Shown here one piece after another: positions 8,303 through 17,548 of a stretch of DNA of 64,000 bases. Source of the stretch: JBFLYO01 sp040756745 (GTDB lineage: Bacteria; Bacteroidota; Ignavibacteria; UBA10030; UBA6906); contig JBFLYO010000004.1 in assembly GCA_040756745.1 (NCBI GenBank), positions 62,001 through 126,000 of the forward strand. Direction: 5' to 3'. Made by a program: the position numbers and the translations under genes. Within the stretch, counting starts at the first letter, position 1. Each line of letters starts with the position of its first letter. Under the pieces are notes generated by a model. That model was not told where the DNA came from. It ran no database searches and saw nothing but the letters and a program-made list of their open reading frames with translations.

Positions 8303-9424
8303 TTAGAATGCCTCCTTGATGGCCAGGTAAATGGCGTCGGTTCCACGCCCAATCCCGACGTCGAGACGTAGTGTGAGTTTCTCACGCGGGTCGAGCACGA
8401 ATCTGAGACCGCCACCGCATGACGGCTTCAGTGTGCCCATGCCGAATGTGGAAAACGATGGGGCAACGTCCCCGGCGCCGATGAAAGCAACCGCACCGAA
8501 CCGGGAGAACACCATCACACGGTATTCAATCTGGGCGGCCAGCAGGATGTTGTCCCTGTACCTACCCGTATAGTATCCCCGCATAATCATGTCGCCGCCG
8601 AGCGGTGCGAGCCGCCCGAAAGGGGCCGCGCCGCCGATTACCAATCCCACTCCCTGTGCTGCAAGAGTGTGGCGAGCGGCGAGCGAAATATACCAGCGAA
8701 GATCGATAAGCGTTCTCCGGAACTCATCGGTCGCACCCAGGAACCGGCCGTACACGGCGTACTCGATTTGATGGAAACTTCCGGAGGAAGGGAAAAACAG
8801 ATTGTCGCGTGAGTCCCAGCTGACCGCAATCCCCATACCCGACGCGACTGTGCCGTCGCTTCCCCTGACGCTGCGGGAAACCAACCAGGGGTTCACCTCT
8901 TTCTCGGTGACCGTGCTCCGCTCGTATTCGTAGATCACGCCCGCTTTCAGCGATTTGAGGAGGAGGACCTGTGCGCGTGCCTGAATCCGCACAATGTTCT
9001 TGACGTATTCGGTGCTGTCGGAGTCCTCACTCCGCGGGCCAGACCCCCAGAAGCGGTCCACGATCCTCCCGACTTCGATCGATGTTGAGAGCAGGTAGCG
9101 GTTATCATCGAGATAGAGTTCCGGCGCGAGTGTCACCTTGTATTGTTTGCGGACAGTATAGTAGGCGTCGATCGTGATGCTGGAGGGATACAACGCAAGA
9201 CTGTCGGTCAGGCGGAATGTTCCGACTGCGGTAGCACCGAATGCCCAATCGGTCTCCGGTGTGTAATAGATATAGGGGAGCCCATGAACGGCGAAGGGGG
9301 GAGGGAGGGAGTCAAGCTCACCTGCGTGAGACCAGGCGCCGAGAATGAGGTGAAGGATAAGGATGAGGTGAAGGTTGAGATCGAGATTGAGGTTGAGGGG
9401 AAAGTGAAGCGCGTTCGTGCGCAT
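8303..9424 (-). CDS. BamA/Omp85-type outer membrane barrel protein without POTRA domains
   Basis: The product is 373 aa, starting at ATG 9424 (minus) four bases after a GAGG. The frame stays open much further upstream, but that part is antisense to the next gene and is not accepted. After the signal region the protein is a run of amphipathic beta strands. It ends with the Omp85/surface-antigen pattern: GGGLRFVLDP, LRLDVGIG and a terminal ...IKEAF with C-terminal Phe. A short barrel with no room for POTRA repeats suggests a patatin- or TamA-like stand-alone barrel rather than BamA itself. The hydrophobic core of the signal peptide is encoded by a hexanucleotide repeat, giving alternating Leu-Asn/Asp/His/Ile residues. 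It diverges from the dehydrogenase gene at 9617. Confidence 0.75.
   Translation of the reverse strand: MRTNALHFPLNLNLDLNLHLILILHLILGAWSHAGELDSLPPPFAVHGLPYIYYTPETDWAFGATAVGTFRLTDSLALYPSSITIDAYYTVRKQYKVTLAPELYLDDNRYLLSTSIEVGRIVDRFWGSGPRSEDSDSTEYVKNIVRIQARAQVLLLKSLKAGVIYEYERSTVTEKEVNPWLVSRSVRGSDGTVASGMGIAVSWDSRDNLFFPSSGSFHQIEYAVYGRFLGATDEFRRTLIDLRWYISLAARHTLAAQGVGLVIGGAAPFGRLAPLGGDMIMRGYYTGRYRDNILLAAQIEYRVMVFSRFGAVAFIGAGDVAPSFSTFGMGTLKPSCGGGLRFVLDPREKLTLRLDVGIGRGTDAIYLAIKEAF
9340..9412. repeat. Degenerate hexanucleotide repeat (GAGRTN-like), inside the 5' end of the barrel gene
   Basis: On the plus strand this stretch reads as about a dozen purine-rich hexamers (gaggtg, aaggat, gaggtg, aaggtt, gagatc, gagatt, gaggtt and similar). 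On the minus strand the same bases form codons 6-28 or so of the outer membrane protein gene. Similar hexamer runs occur at 51030-51119 and 52388-52446. Confidence 0.75.
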
Positions 9425-9616
9425 GGAGCCTCGTGGTGGCGAGGAGGGAATGCGATGGGCCAATATACCAAGACCGTGACCGCTGGTCAAGCAACGGAGT
9501 GGACGGGAACGAGTTCGGCGTAATTGACATATTCCTGTCGGGATTCTTCTGCTGTCTTGCCCATCGGAAGCCAATTCGCTATCTTTCGTCAGCACCATCC
9601 ACTTCCGGAGGCATCC

Positions 9617-10534
9617 ATGAATATCCTGATCACCGACGGCATCTCGGCGGAAGGAGCGAAGATCCTGACAGATGCCGGTCACACGATCACACAGCAGAGC
9701 ATGAAACCGGACGAACTGGTCCGACGCATTGGAGAATTCGACTGCATCATCGTCCGGTCGGCAACCAAAGTGACGCGTGAGGTCATCGACGCCGGCACAA
9801 ACCTGAAAGTCATCGCGCGCGGAGGCGTCGGTGTCGACAACATCGACGTGGCGCGCGCGCAGGAGAAGAACATCCCCGTGCTGAACACTCCCGTCGCCTC
9901 GGCGATCTCGGTCGCTGAGCTGACGATCGGCCACATGCTTGCCGTGAGCCGGTTCCTCCACCGGAGCACCGCAGAGATGAGAGAAGGCAGATGGCCGAAG
10001 AAGGAGTACGGCGCAGGCATCGAGCTGTACAGAAAAACGCTCGGCATCCTTGGACTGGGAAACATCGGCAAAGAAGTGGCGCGCCGGGCTCTCGGGTTCG
10101 GCATGACCGTCATGGCGTATGACCCCCCGTTTGCTCCCATGGACTTCATCGTCGAGATCACCACCAAGGAGCGGCTTCTGGCTGAAGCTGACTTCATCAC
10201 CCTCCACCTCCCCCTCGACCCGGTGAAAGGGCCCGCGGTGGGAAGGAACGAAATCGCGATGATGAAGAAAGGGGTCTACATCATCAACTGCTCGCGCGGC
10301 GGCGTGGTGGATGAAGAGGCTCTGCTAGAAGGGCTCAACTCGGGGAAGGTAGCCGGTGCGGCGCTCGATGTGTTCGTGCATGAGCCGCCGACGTCGACCG
10401 ATCTGGCCTTGCTTGGGCACCCGCGCGTCAGCGTGTCACCGCATATCGGGGGCTCCACCGTCGAAGCCCAGGACCGGATCGGTACCGAGATCGCCCTGAA
10501 GGTCCTCAAGGCGTTCAAAGGCGAGAGGCACTGA
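9617..10534 (+). CDS. D-3-phosphoglycerate dehydrogenase-like 2-hydroxyacid dehydrogenase (short form)
   Basis: The ATG at 9617 follows GGAGG (9607-9611) and gives 305 aa; the reading frame opens earlier but without a good start. Features are GGVGVDNID, the NAD-binding GLGNIG, and the catalytic triad: Arg in NCSRGGVVDEEAL, Glu in DVFVHEPP and His in SPHIGGST. The short length matches SerA-type enzymes lacking the C-terminal ACT regulatory domain. Known family members oxidise 3-phosphoglycerate to start serine synthesis, though other 2-hydroxyacids are possible. It reads divergently from the outer membrane barrel gene, and the aldose epimerase gene starts 50 nt downstream. Confidence 0.85.
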   Translation: MNILITDGISAEGAKILTDAGHTITQQSMKPDELVRRIGEFDCIIVRSATKVTREVIDAGTNLKVIARGGVGVDNIDVARAQEKNIPVLNTPVASAISVAELTIGHMLAVSRFLHRSTAEMREGRWPKKEYGAGIELYRKTLGILGLGNIGKEVARRALGFGMTVMAYDPPFAPMDFIVEITTKERLLAEADFITLHLPLDPVKGPAVGRNEIAMMKKGVYIINCSRGGVVDEEALLEGLNSGKVAGAALDVFVHEPPTSTDLALLGHPRVSVSPHIGGSTVEAQDRIGTEIALKVLKAFKGERH

Positions 10535-10584
10535 TCCCGGCTGCCGGCCACGACATACAACACCTGCCGCTACAGCGTACGGCC

Positions 10585-11637
10585 ATGACAAAGGAGAAGT
10601 TCGGCATAACCCGCGAAGGTCGTGAAGTCTACCAATACCGGCTCGTAAACCGGCACGGGATGGAGGTCTGCATCCTGACCTACGGGGGGATTATCTCCTC
10701 GCTCGTCGTTCCCGACAGGAAGGGCACACGGGAAGACGTCGTGCTTGGGTATGATACGCTCGACGGGTACCTTGGCGACAGGGCGTACATGGGTGCGATC
10801 ATCGGGAGGTGTGCCAACCGCATCGCCGGAGGGAGATTCATGCTCGAGGGGGTCGAGTACACGGTGACGAGCAATGCAGGGCGGAATCACCTCCATGGCG
10901 GCGCCAGAGGGTTCGACAAGGTGCTGTGGGAGGTCGACGAGCGGGCCAGCGATGACGGGACATCCCTGGTCCTCCGATACAGGAGCCGTGACGGCGAGGA
11001 GGGATACCCGGGCAACCTCGCGGTCCGCGTCGCATACTCACTGACGGAGGAGAATGATTTGTTCATTGAATACGCCGCGGCGGCCGACCGGACGACGATT
11101 ATCAACCTGACGCAACACTCGTACTTCAATCTTGCCGGGGCCGGGCGAGGCGACATCCTTGGGCATGAGCTGTTCATCGATGCCGATAAGTTTACGCCGA
11201 TACGCGAAGATCTGATCCCGACCGGGGAGATCCGCGCTGTGAGCGGCACGCCGATGGATTTTAGGAAACCCTGTGCTATTGGCAAGCGGATGGGCTCCGG
11301 CGACGAACAGCTGGCCCTCGCCGGGGGCTATGACCTGAACTGGGTATTGAACCCGGGGAAATGGGAGATGCACCTGGCCGCGATTGCCCACGAGAAAACC
11401 TCGGGACGGTTCATGGGGGTATTCACGTCGGAGCCGGGGCTGCAGTTCTACACTGGGAACTTCCTCGACGGCACGGCGGTCGGGAAGGGAAGCGTCGCGT
11501 ATGCGCGACATGCGGGGTTCTGTCTCGAAACGCAGCATTTTCCCGACTCCGCCAACCATGCCGGCTTCCCGCCGGTGACGCTCGAACGGGGCAGGACGTT
11601 CCAGTCAACGACGGTGTTCAGGTTCACGGTGCGCTGA
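10585..11637 (+). CDS. galM: Aldose 1-epimerase (mutarotase)
   Basis: This is a 350-aa protein with the complete galactose mutarotase motif set: YGGIISSL, substrate-binding Asn78-Arg79 in CANRIAGGRF, HLHGG (His102, His104), the catalytic acid His178 in LTQHSYFNLAG and the catalytic base Glu315 in LETQHFPDSANH. It interconverts alpha and beta anomers of free hexoses. No signal peptide is evident, so it is probably cytoplasmic. It lies just upstream of the third GH3 gene and would speed use of the sugars those enzymes release. The ATG start has no strong ribosome-binding site but is the first in the conserved frame. Confidence 0.92.
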   Translation: MTKEKFGITREGREVYQYRLVNRHGMEVCILTYGGIISSLVVPDRKGTREDVVLGYDTLDGYLGDRAYMGAIIGRCANRIAGGRFMLEGVEYTVTSNAGRNHLHGGARGFDKVLWEVDERASDDGTSLVLRYRSRDGEEGYPGNLAVRVAYSLTEENDLFIEYAAAADRTTIINLTQHSYFNLAGAGRGDILGHELFIDADKFTPIREDLIPTGEIRAVSGTPMDFRKPCAIGKRMGSGDEQLALAGGYDLNWVLNPGKWEMHLAAIAHEKTSGRFMGVFTSEPGLQFYTGNFLDGTAVGKGSVAYARHAGFCLETQHFPDSANHAGFPPVTLERGRTFQSTTVFRFTVR

Positions 11638-11754
11638 TCCCGCGCGATCAGAATCTTCCCCTCCGCGCTTTTGCGAACCGACACCTTCCTGTTCTCACCA
11701 TCGCGCAGTCCATCCTGCGGCGACGATGGTCGCCATGTCAAGGAGCTGAGCGTC

Positions 11755-14700
11755 ATGATTCAGATCCGTTCACAGTCCGCTGTTGCTATCGCCCTGCTCG
11801 TCGCGTTCTCGCACGGTCGCGGCATCATCGCACAAACGCTGGAGTCACGCATCGACACGTTGATCTCCTCCATGACCATCGCGGAGAAGATCAAGCAGCT
11901 TCACCATGAAGGGGGATTCAACACTGCGGACAACACGCGCCTGCAGATCCCGGGTTTTATCATGGCCGACGGGCCGCACGGGGTGCGCGACGGCCTTGCC
12001 ACGTCGTTCCCGGTCAGCATCGGCATGGCGGCAACATGGGACCCTGCACTGATCGAGCGCGTGGGCGCAGCAATGGGAAGAGAGTTCCTGGGAAAGGGGA
12101 AGCACCAGATGCTCGGTCCCAGCATGGATCTCGACCGGGATCCGCGCAACGGACGAACGCCTGAAACGGGAGGAGAGGATCCATACCTCTGCGCCGCCAT
12201 CACGACCGCGGTGATCAGGGGAGTGCAATCGACCGGCTGCCTGGCAACGGCAAAACACTACAACGGGAATGCCCGCGAGAACGGCCGGACAACCAACAAC
12301 GTGATCGTGAGCCAGCAGCTCCTCGTCGGCCATTACGGCCTGCAGTTCCGGAGCGCCGTGCAGGAGGGGGGAGTGTTCAGCGTGATGAACGCTTACAATC
12401 TCATCAACGGCGAGAAGTGTGCGGAGAACCGGAACCTTCTCACGACGATCCTGCGCGACATGTGGGGGTATCCGTTCTACGTAGTATCGGACTGGGGTTC
12501 GATCTGGAGCGCACAGCGGGCCATTACCGCGGGCTGTGACGTATGCATGGGATCGGACGAATACCAGAATGATCTCCCCGGGCTTGTTTCCTCCGGCACG
12601 GTCACAGAGGCGACCATCGATACGGCAGTGCGGAGAGTGTTGCGCACAAAGATCGTCGCTGGAATGTTCGGTCGCTTCCCCCGCGGCAACCCCGAGGAGA
12701 TCAACAGCACCGCCCATCAGGAGCTCTGCCGCGAAGCCGGGACGAAATCCATTGTGCTGCTGAGAAACGCCGGCAACCTGCTCCCCCTCAACGCCGACAG
12801 CATTCAACGCATCGCGGTCATCGGGCAGTCGGCCGCCGTCATGCCGGTCGACGGTTCAGGGAGCGCCTATGTGACGCCGTTCTACACCGTCTCCCCGCGG
12901 CAGGGGATCGAACGGATCGTCGGTGCTGCAAAAGTTGTGTATGTGAAAGGGTGCGATATCAACAGTGCGGACACGAGCGGTTTCAACGCGGCGACAACCG
13001 CTGCCGCGAGCGCGGATGTCGTCGTGTACGTCGGAGGGCTGGACGGAAGCCAGGAGGGGGAAGGATTCGACCGGGCGGGGGGATCCATCGATCTCCCCGG
13101 GAAGCAACAGGATCTGATCAATCGGCTGGCCGCGGTCAACAGAAAGCTCGTTGTCGTGCTGATCAGTGGCGGCGTCTGCGGGCTCCAGCGCTGCATCGCC
13201 AATATCCCGGCACTGGTGCAGGGATTCTATCCGGGACAGGAGGGAGGCAATGCCGTTGCAGATGTGCTCTTCGGCGTATACAATCCTGGCGGAAAGTTGC
13301 CGGTCACCTGGCCGGTCTCCGATGCACAGCTCCCTGCCTGGAATGACGACTTCAACGACGACGCAGGTTGCGGCTACAGGTGGTTCGATGCCATGCAGCG
13401 TGTTCCCCTGTTCGCCTTCGGCCACGGCTTTAGCTACACAACGTTCGGGTATGCCAACCTACAAATCGCCCCGGGCAGCGCCGCAGTGGGGACGCCTGTG
13501 CAGGTGAGCGTCGATGTGACGAATACCGGGACGCGCGCCGGAGACGAAGTGGTACAACTCTATCTGTCGAATCCCCCGTCGATCCTCCCGATGCCGGTGA
13601 AACAGCTCCGGGGCTTCAAGCGGATAACGCTGGCACCGGCGCAGACGACGACGGTGACGATCACGCTCACCCCGGAGGAGTTATGGTATTTCGACGAAGG
13701 ACTCCGCCGCTTCGAGGTTGATCCCGGAGTCTACACGGTCCGTGTGGGTGGTTCGTCGGAAAACCTGCCGCTTTCGGGCACGTTCGAGGTCTTGGGCGGT
13801 ACGCGAAAGCCGGATCTCCGGATCACCCTCGTCAGGTCCATACCGCCTTTCCCCGTGCCCGGTGATTCCGTGCTCTTTGCGGCCATGATCAAGAATGTGG
13901 GGGCTGGATCAAGCCCCGCCGGAACCGCGCACAAGATCCTCTTCAGTGTCAACGGTCAGCCAGTCAGCGTGTCCGACGATGCGCTTGCTGCAATCCCACC
14001 AGGCGGGGCCGCACTGATCACCGCTAACTCCGGAGTCCCACCCGGGACAAACCGATGGGTCGCGGGGGATGTGGGCACGTATACAGTGAGTGCGGTCGTT
14101 GATCCCGACAACGAAATCGATGAAGGAGTTGAGTCGAACAACACCGCCCAGGCAGAAGTGCGCGTTGTTCCGACGCCGCCGGTCAATCTCGCACTTCACA
14201 GGCCGGTGACCGTCACCTCGGTTGAGAGTGCGTCACTCGCCGGAGAAAATGCGGTCGACGGCAACCTCGGTACGCGGTGGTCATCGACGTTCAGCGATCC
14301 GCAATCGATCACCGTCGACCTCGGCGCGGTCTATGTGCTGGAACGGATAACCCTTCGATGGGAAACGGCATACGGACGCACCTATTACATCCTTGTGTCG
14401 TCGGACGGGGCGACATTCACGCCGGTGTTTGTCGAGTCGAGCGGCGACGGCGGGCTGGACGACATTGTGCTGTCGGTGCCCGGCAGGTTCGTTCGCATGA
14501 CGGGGACGTCGCGGGGGACGCAGTGGGGGTATTCCCTGTATGAGCTGCAAGTGTACGGTGCACTCCCGTCGGGAGTGGATCATGGGCGCACGCTCCCATC
14601 CTCCTTCGCGCTCCGGGGAAATTACCCGAACCCCTTCAATCTGACCACGACGATCGGGATAGACGTTCCTCGGGGGGGAGCCGTTTCACTCCGCATCTAC

Positions 14701-14862
14701 GACCTGCTCGGGCGAGAGGTCGCTGTGCTCCTCGAAGGACCGACGGCGCCAGGTGGATACCGAATCGTCTGGAACGCGTCAGGGCTGGCCAGCGGAACGT
14801 ACTTTTGCCGGCTGAGCGCAGAGGGATTCAGCGAAACAAAACGGCTGCTCCTGCAGAAATAG
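11755..14862 (+). CDS. Multidomain GH3 glycosidase with CARDB, F5/8C and T9SS sorting domains
   Basis: The start chosen is ATG 11755, nine bases after AGGAG, giving 1035 aa with a signal peptide to about residue 27. Domains in order: GH3 catalytic domain (ADGPHGVRDG, KHYNGN, nucleophile Asp246 in VVSDW), GH3 C-terminal and FnIII-like domains to about 680, a CARDB-like adhesion domain (about 683-805; DNEIDEGVESNNTA), and a discoidin/F5/8C carbohydrate-binding domain (about 810-940; NLALHRPV, NAVDGNLGTRW). A T9SS type A sorting domain follows (about 947-1035; NYPNPFN, GTYFCRL, ending RLLLQK). The likely role is a secreted or surface-anchored glycosidase of the xylosidase/beta-glucosidase GH3 type, exported through T9SS. 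The extra domains suggest binding to insoluble glycan. Confidence 0.9.
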   Translation: MIQIRSQSAVAIALLVAFSHGRGIIAQTLESRIDTLISSMTIAEKIKQLHHEGGFNTADNTRLQIPGFIMADGPHGVRDGLATSFPVSIGMAATWDPALIERVGAAMGREFLGKGKHQMLGPSMDLDRDPRNGRTPETGGEDPYLCAAITTAVIRGVQSTGCLATAKHYNGNARENGRTTNNVIVSQQLLVGHYGLQFRSAVQEGGVFSVMNAYNLINGEKCAENRNLLTTILRDMWGYPFYVVSDWGSIWSAQRAITAGCDVCMGSDEYQNDLPGLVSSGTVTEATIDTAVRRVLRTKIVAGMFGRFPRGNPEEINSTAHQELCREAGTKSIVLLRNAGNLLPLNADSIQRIAVIGQSAAVMPVDGSGSAYVTPFYTVSPRQGIERIVGAAKVVYVKGCDINSADTSGFNAATTAAASADVVVYVGGLDGSQEGEGFDRAGGSIDLPGKQQDLINRLAAVNRKLVVVLISGGVCGLQRCIANIPALVQGFYPGQEGGNAVADVLFGVYNPGGKLPVTWPVSDAQLPAWNDDFNDDAGCGYRWFDAMQRVPLFAFGHGFSYTTFGYANLQIAPGSAAVGTPVQVSVDVTNTGTRAGDEVVQLYLSNPPSILPMPVKQLRGFKRITLAPAQTTTVTITLTPEELWYFDEGLRRFEVDPGVYTVRVGGSSENLPLSGTFEVLGGTRKPDLRITLVRSIPPFPVPGDSVLFAAMIKNVGAGSSPAGTAHKILFSVNGQPVSVSDDALAAIPPGGAALITANSGVPPGTNRWVAGDVGTYTVSAVVDPDNEIDEGVESNNTAQAEVRVVPTPPVNLALHRPVTVTSVESASLAGENAVDGNLGTRWSSTFSDPQSITVDLGAVYVLERITLRWETAYGRTYYILVSSDGATFTPVFVESSGDGGLDDIVLSVPGRFVRMTGTSRGTQWGYSLYELQVYGALPSGVDHGRTLPSSFALRGNYPNPFNLTTTIGIDVPRGGAVSLRIYDLLGREVAVLLEGPTAPGGYRIVWNASGLASGTYFCRLSAEGFSETKRLLLQK

Positions 14863-14904
14863 CACCAGGTTCTTGTCCGCCGATCACTATGAAAGGGACA
14901 TGAC

Positions 14905-15951
14905 ATGAAACCCACACGGCTTTGCGCCTCGATCCTGCTCCTTCTGTCGCTCTTCGGTGGCTGCCTTGAAATCGAGACGACCACGACTGTGGGGACAGAC
15001 GGCGTCATGCTGCGGACGGTGCAGTTTACCGCGGACAGCGGTTCAATCACATCGCAGAACCTCCCGATGTCGTTCGATAGCAGCTGGACCCTTACCACGC
15101 TCAAGGGGGAACGGGGGAAGACGGTCGTCAGAGCTGAGCGGCGGTTTTCATCGGACGAGGATCTTACGCGCTTTGCCGAACGCAAGGAGGGAAATCTCCT
15201 GCGAAGCCGCATCCGGTTGGAAAAAGGGTTTCGATGGTTTTACACGCAATACCAATACACGGAGACCATGCTGTCGTTCAATCCCTTTACGCTGGTGCCC
15301 ATCGGCGACTACCTCTCCCCGCGGGAGCTGGATCTGTATCTCCGTCACGAAATTGAAAAGCAGCCCTTCGGCGAGCCGGCCGACAGTGTAGCCCTTGCAG
15401 GGGCGGGGGGGCGGTTTGAAGAGTGGAAGGCGAAGTCAATGTTTGAGTCGTACTACCGTGAGTTCCTGAAGGGAGCGTTGCGCTCCCCGCGTCCGGCGCT
15501 TGACAGCGCGCGTGTGGCGTCGATGAAGGCTGAACTCTTCAAAGCCAGCCGCCGGCACCTCGAAGCCGGTTCTCTTGAAGAGGCGGAACGTGAATTCGAA
15601 CACCTCCTTGGGCGCGACCCGGTGCGCGAGGCTGTTGCTGCCAACGATTCGGGGTTCGCGGCGTTTCGCCAGGCGATGCGCGACCAGGAACGCATCCTCG
15701 CCAATTCCTACCGCTCGGCAGTTATCATGCCGGGCGTCATCGCCGAGACAAACGCGCCTGTCATCGAAGGCGACAGGGCCGTCTGGTCGGACTACGTATC
15801 CTATTGCTATGTGCGTGAGCTCCAGATGACCGCGGAATCTCGGGTGATGCACTGGTGGGCCGTGGTTCTCACTGCCGTCCTCCTGCTTGGATCGACTTAC
15901 CTGGCGATACGCAGAGCGGCGCGGAGGCGGATTCCTACCCCAATTGCCTGA
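14905..15951 (+). CDS. Putative lipoprotein with C-terminal membrane segment, function unknown
   Basis: This 348-aa protein starts after a clear GAAAGGG ribosome-binding site. The N-terminus is a lipoprotein signal with lipobox LFGGC (Cys at about 21), followed by a Thr-rich stretch. The middle is charged and partly helical, with many Glu/Arg. Near the C-terminus a hydrophobic segment (WWAVVLTAVLLLGSTYLAI) is followed by a positively charged tail RRAARRR, typical of a transmembrane anchor with cytoplasmic end. I do not recognise the family. It follows the multidomain GH3 gene by 42 nt on the same strand and converges on the dehydrogenase gene at 15970. Confidence 0.7.
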   Translation: MKPTRLCASILLLLSLFGGCLEIETTTTVGTDGVMLRTVQFTADSGSITSQNLPMSFDSSWTLTTLKGERGKTVVRAERRFSSDEDLTRFAERKEGNLLRSRIRLEKGFRWFYTQYQYTETMLSFNPFTLVPIGDYLSPRELDLYLRHEIEKQPFGEPADSVALAGAGGRFEEWKAKSMFESYYREFLKGALRSPRPALDSARVASMKAELFKASRRHLEAGSLEEAEREFEHLLGRDPVREAVAANDSGFAAFRQAMRDQERILANSYRSAVIMPGVIAETNAPVIEGDRAVWSDYVSYCYVRELQMTAESRVMHWWAVVLTAVLLLGSTYLAIRRAARRRIPTPIA

Positions 15952-15969
15952 CGCCGGGCGGCACACCCT

Positions 15970-16938
15970 TCACGCATTGACGACATTCCTTGGCGTTCCC
16001 TGGAGGAACGCCTTCACGTTCTCCACGGCCTCATGGAGCAGGCGCTCGCGGGCGGCGACGGTGGCCCAGCCGACGTGGGGCGTGATGAAGCAGTTGTTCG
16101 CCCGCAGGAGTGGATGGTCGGCGGGTGGAGGCTCCACAGAAAGAACATCAAGGCCCGCCCCCGCGATGCGTCGAGCGTTCAGCGCGTCGGCCAGCGCAGG
16201 TTCGTCGATGAGCGCCCCGCGGCTGGTATTGATGAGGCAGGCCGCCGGCTTCATCAACGCGAGCCGATCCCTGCTCACGAGATTCCTGGTGGCCGGTGTG
16301 AGCGGACAGTGAAGCGTAACGACATCACTCATTGCGAAGAGTTCATTCAGCGTCACCTCCTGGACACGGGGCGGAGGGTCCAGAGGCCGGTTGGAGCCCG
16401 CGGCAACCACCCTCATGCCAAATCCCAACGCAGCGTCAGCCACTGCCTGTCCGATCCGCCCCAATCCTACGACTCCCATCGTCAGCCCGCACACCTCAGT
16501 GAGGGGATAATCCGAGAACATGAAATCCTTCGCGGCCGACCATCGCCCTGCGCGTACGGCGTCTGTGTGGTGGCCGATGCGGTGCGTCAGGTTGAAGAGG
16601 TGCGCGAACACCAGCTGCGCCACGGACATCGTGCTGTAGGCGGGGACGTTGGTTACGGGGATTCTCATCGCACGCGCCGCCTCGATGTCCACAACATCGA
16701 ATCCCGTGGCCAGCACGCCGATGTATCTCAGTGCGTGGAGCGCGGCGATCGTTTCTGCACGGAGAGGGGTCTTGTTGGTGAGGACGACGCCGGCCTCGAT
16801 TGCCCGGGTGATGACATCCGCGGGTGCGGTTCTGTCAAAGATCGTGCAGTGCCCAAGGGATAGAAGGGGATCCCAGTGGAGGTCACCAGGGTTCAGTGTA
16901 TACCCATCGAGAACAACGATGCGTATGGCAGACGTCAT
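15970..16938 (-). CDS. D-isomer-specific 2-hydroxyacid dehydrogenase (glycerate/hydroxypyruvate reductase-like)
   Basis: With ATG 16938 as start the product has 322 aa. Visible are the NAD(P)-binding GLGRIGQAVAD and the catalytic Arg (NTSRGALID), Glu (DVLSVEPPP) and His (ITPHVGWAT) of the family. GVLATGFDVVDIEAA and TNVPAYSTMSVAQLVFA are typical of the glycerate dehydrogenase subgroup, which reduces hydroxypyruvate or oxidises D-glycerate. It is only about 35% like the SerA-type gene at 9617 by eye. The frame extends 30 codons upstream, but ATG 16938 begins the conserved region. The HEAT-repeat gene lies upstream on the same strand, 49 nt away. Confidence 0.85.
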   Translation of the reverse strand: MTSAIRIVVLDGYTLNPGDLHWDPLLSLGHCTIFDRTAPADVITRAIEAGVVLTNKTPLRAETIAALHALRYIGVLATGFDVVDIEAARAMRIPVTNVPAYSTMSVAQLVFAHLFNLTHRIGHHTDAVRAGRWSAAKDFMFSDYPLTEVCGLTMGVVGLGRIGQAVADAALGFGMRVVAAGSNRPLDPPPRVQEVTLNELFAMSDVVTLHCPLTPATRNLVSRDRLALMKPAACLINTSRGALIDEPALADALNARRIAGAGLDVLSVEPPPADHPLLRANNCFITPHVGWATVAARERLLHEAVENVKAFLQGTPRNVVNA

Positions 16939-16987
16939 TGGTCCAAATCTGCGGAGAATTCCGGAAGGATCCAAATCGCGGAGGGCA

Positions 16988-17548
16988 TTACTTCGGGAGG
17001 GTGTCCGAGAGTGAGCCGAACTCTTCAATCAGTGCGCGATGAGCCGACCAGGTCAGGTGCTCTCGCGAGGCGGTGTAGTCGCGAAGGACATGCAGCACCT
17101 CCTCGGTCGCACGCGGCAGGACGTGCTCCCGGCCCAGGACCACGAGGATGTGGTGCGCGCTCTCGAGGAACCAGACTGAATCGACGTGTCGGACAATCCC
17201 CGCCAGGAGGTGAGGCAACCCTTGCTCGCGAAGGGCGATCAATGCTTCGGCGGCGAGCCAGCGCACGCCGGGGACGGGGTCGGCAAGCGCATTCACCAGT
17301 GCCGGCGCCGCCGAGACATTGGGTATGTCTTTGAGCGCCTTGGCGGCCTCCCAGCGCACTATGTCGTCTACGTCCGAAAGACAGGAGATCAGAGGCGGGA
17401 CGGCCTTCCGTCCCAGGCGCACGATCGCTCTTCGCGCCCGCTCGCGCTTTGCTCCCTCCCCCGACCTGAACGCGTCGATCAGCTCCTCGATCTGGAATCC
17501 CGGATGCTCATGGGGATCACCCGGCGCAGCCATGGGGGACACTTGCAT
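16988..17548 (-). CDS. HEAT-repeat protein
   Basis: I take ATG 17548 as start because GAGG lies seven bases before it, giving 186 aa. Residues about 35-150 contain tandem HEAT-like helices with the usual pattern of Arg/Val/Ala and Pro-Leu pairs (AVPPLISCLSDVDDIVRWEAAKAL, then APALVNALADPVPGVRWLAAEAL). HEAT repeats make protein-protein interaction solenoids; nothing shows a catalytic role or a specific partner. There is no signal peptide. It probably shares a transcript with the dehydrogenase gene downstream and diverges from the T9SS protein gene at 17858. Confidence 0.75.
   Translation of the reverse strand: MQVSPMAAPGDPHEHPGFQIEELIDAFRSGEGAKRERARRAIVRLGRKAVPPLISCLSDVDDIVRWEAAKALKDIPNVSAAPALVNALADPVPGVRWLAAEALIALREQGLPHLLAGIVRHVDSVWFLESAHHILVVLGREHVLPRATEEVLHVLRDYTASREHLTWSAHRALIEEFGSLSDTLPK

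Noticed and set aside
9524..9552. TTGACA box upstream of the dehydrogenase gene
   Set aside because: No -10 element is present at the expected distance.
9425..10207. Upstream extension of the minus-strand outer membrane protein frame
   Set aside because: The bases from 9617 are the antisense of the well-conserved dehydrogenase gene; a good ribosome-binding site and signal peptide place the start at 9424.
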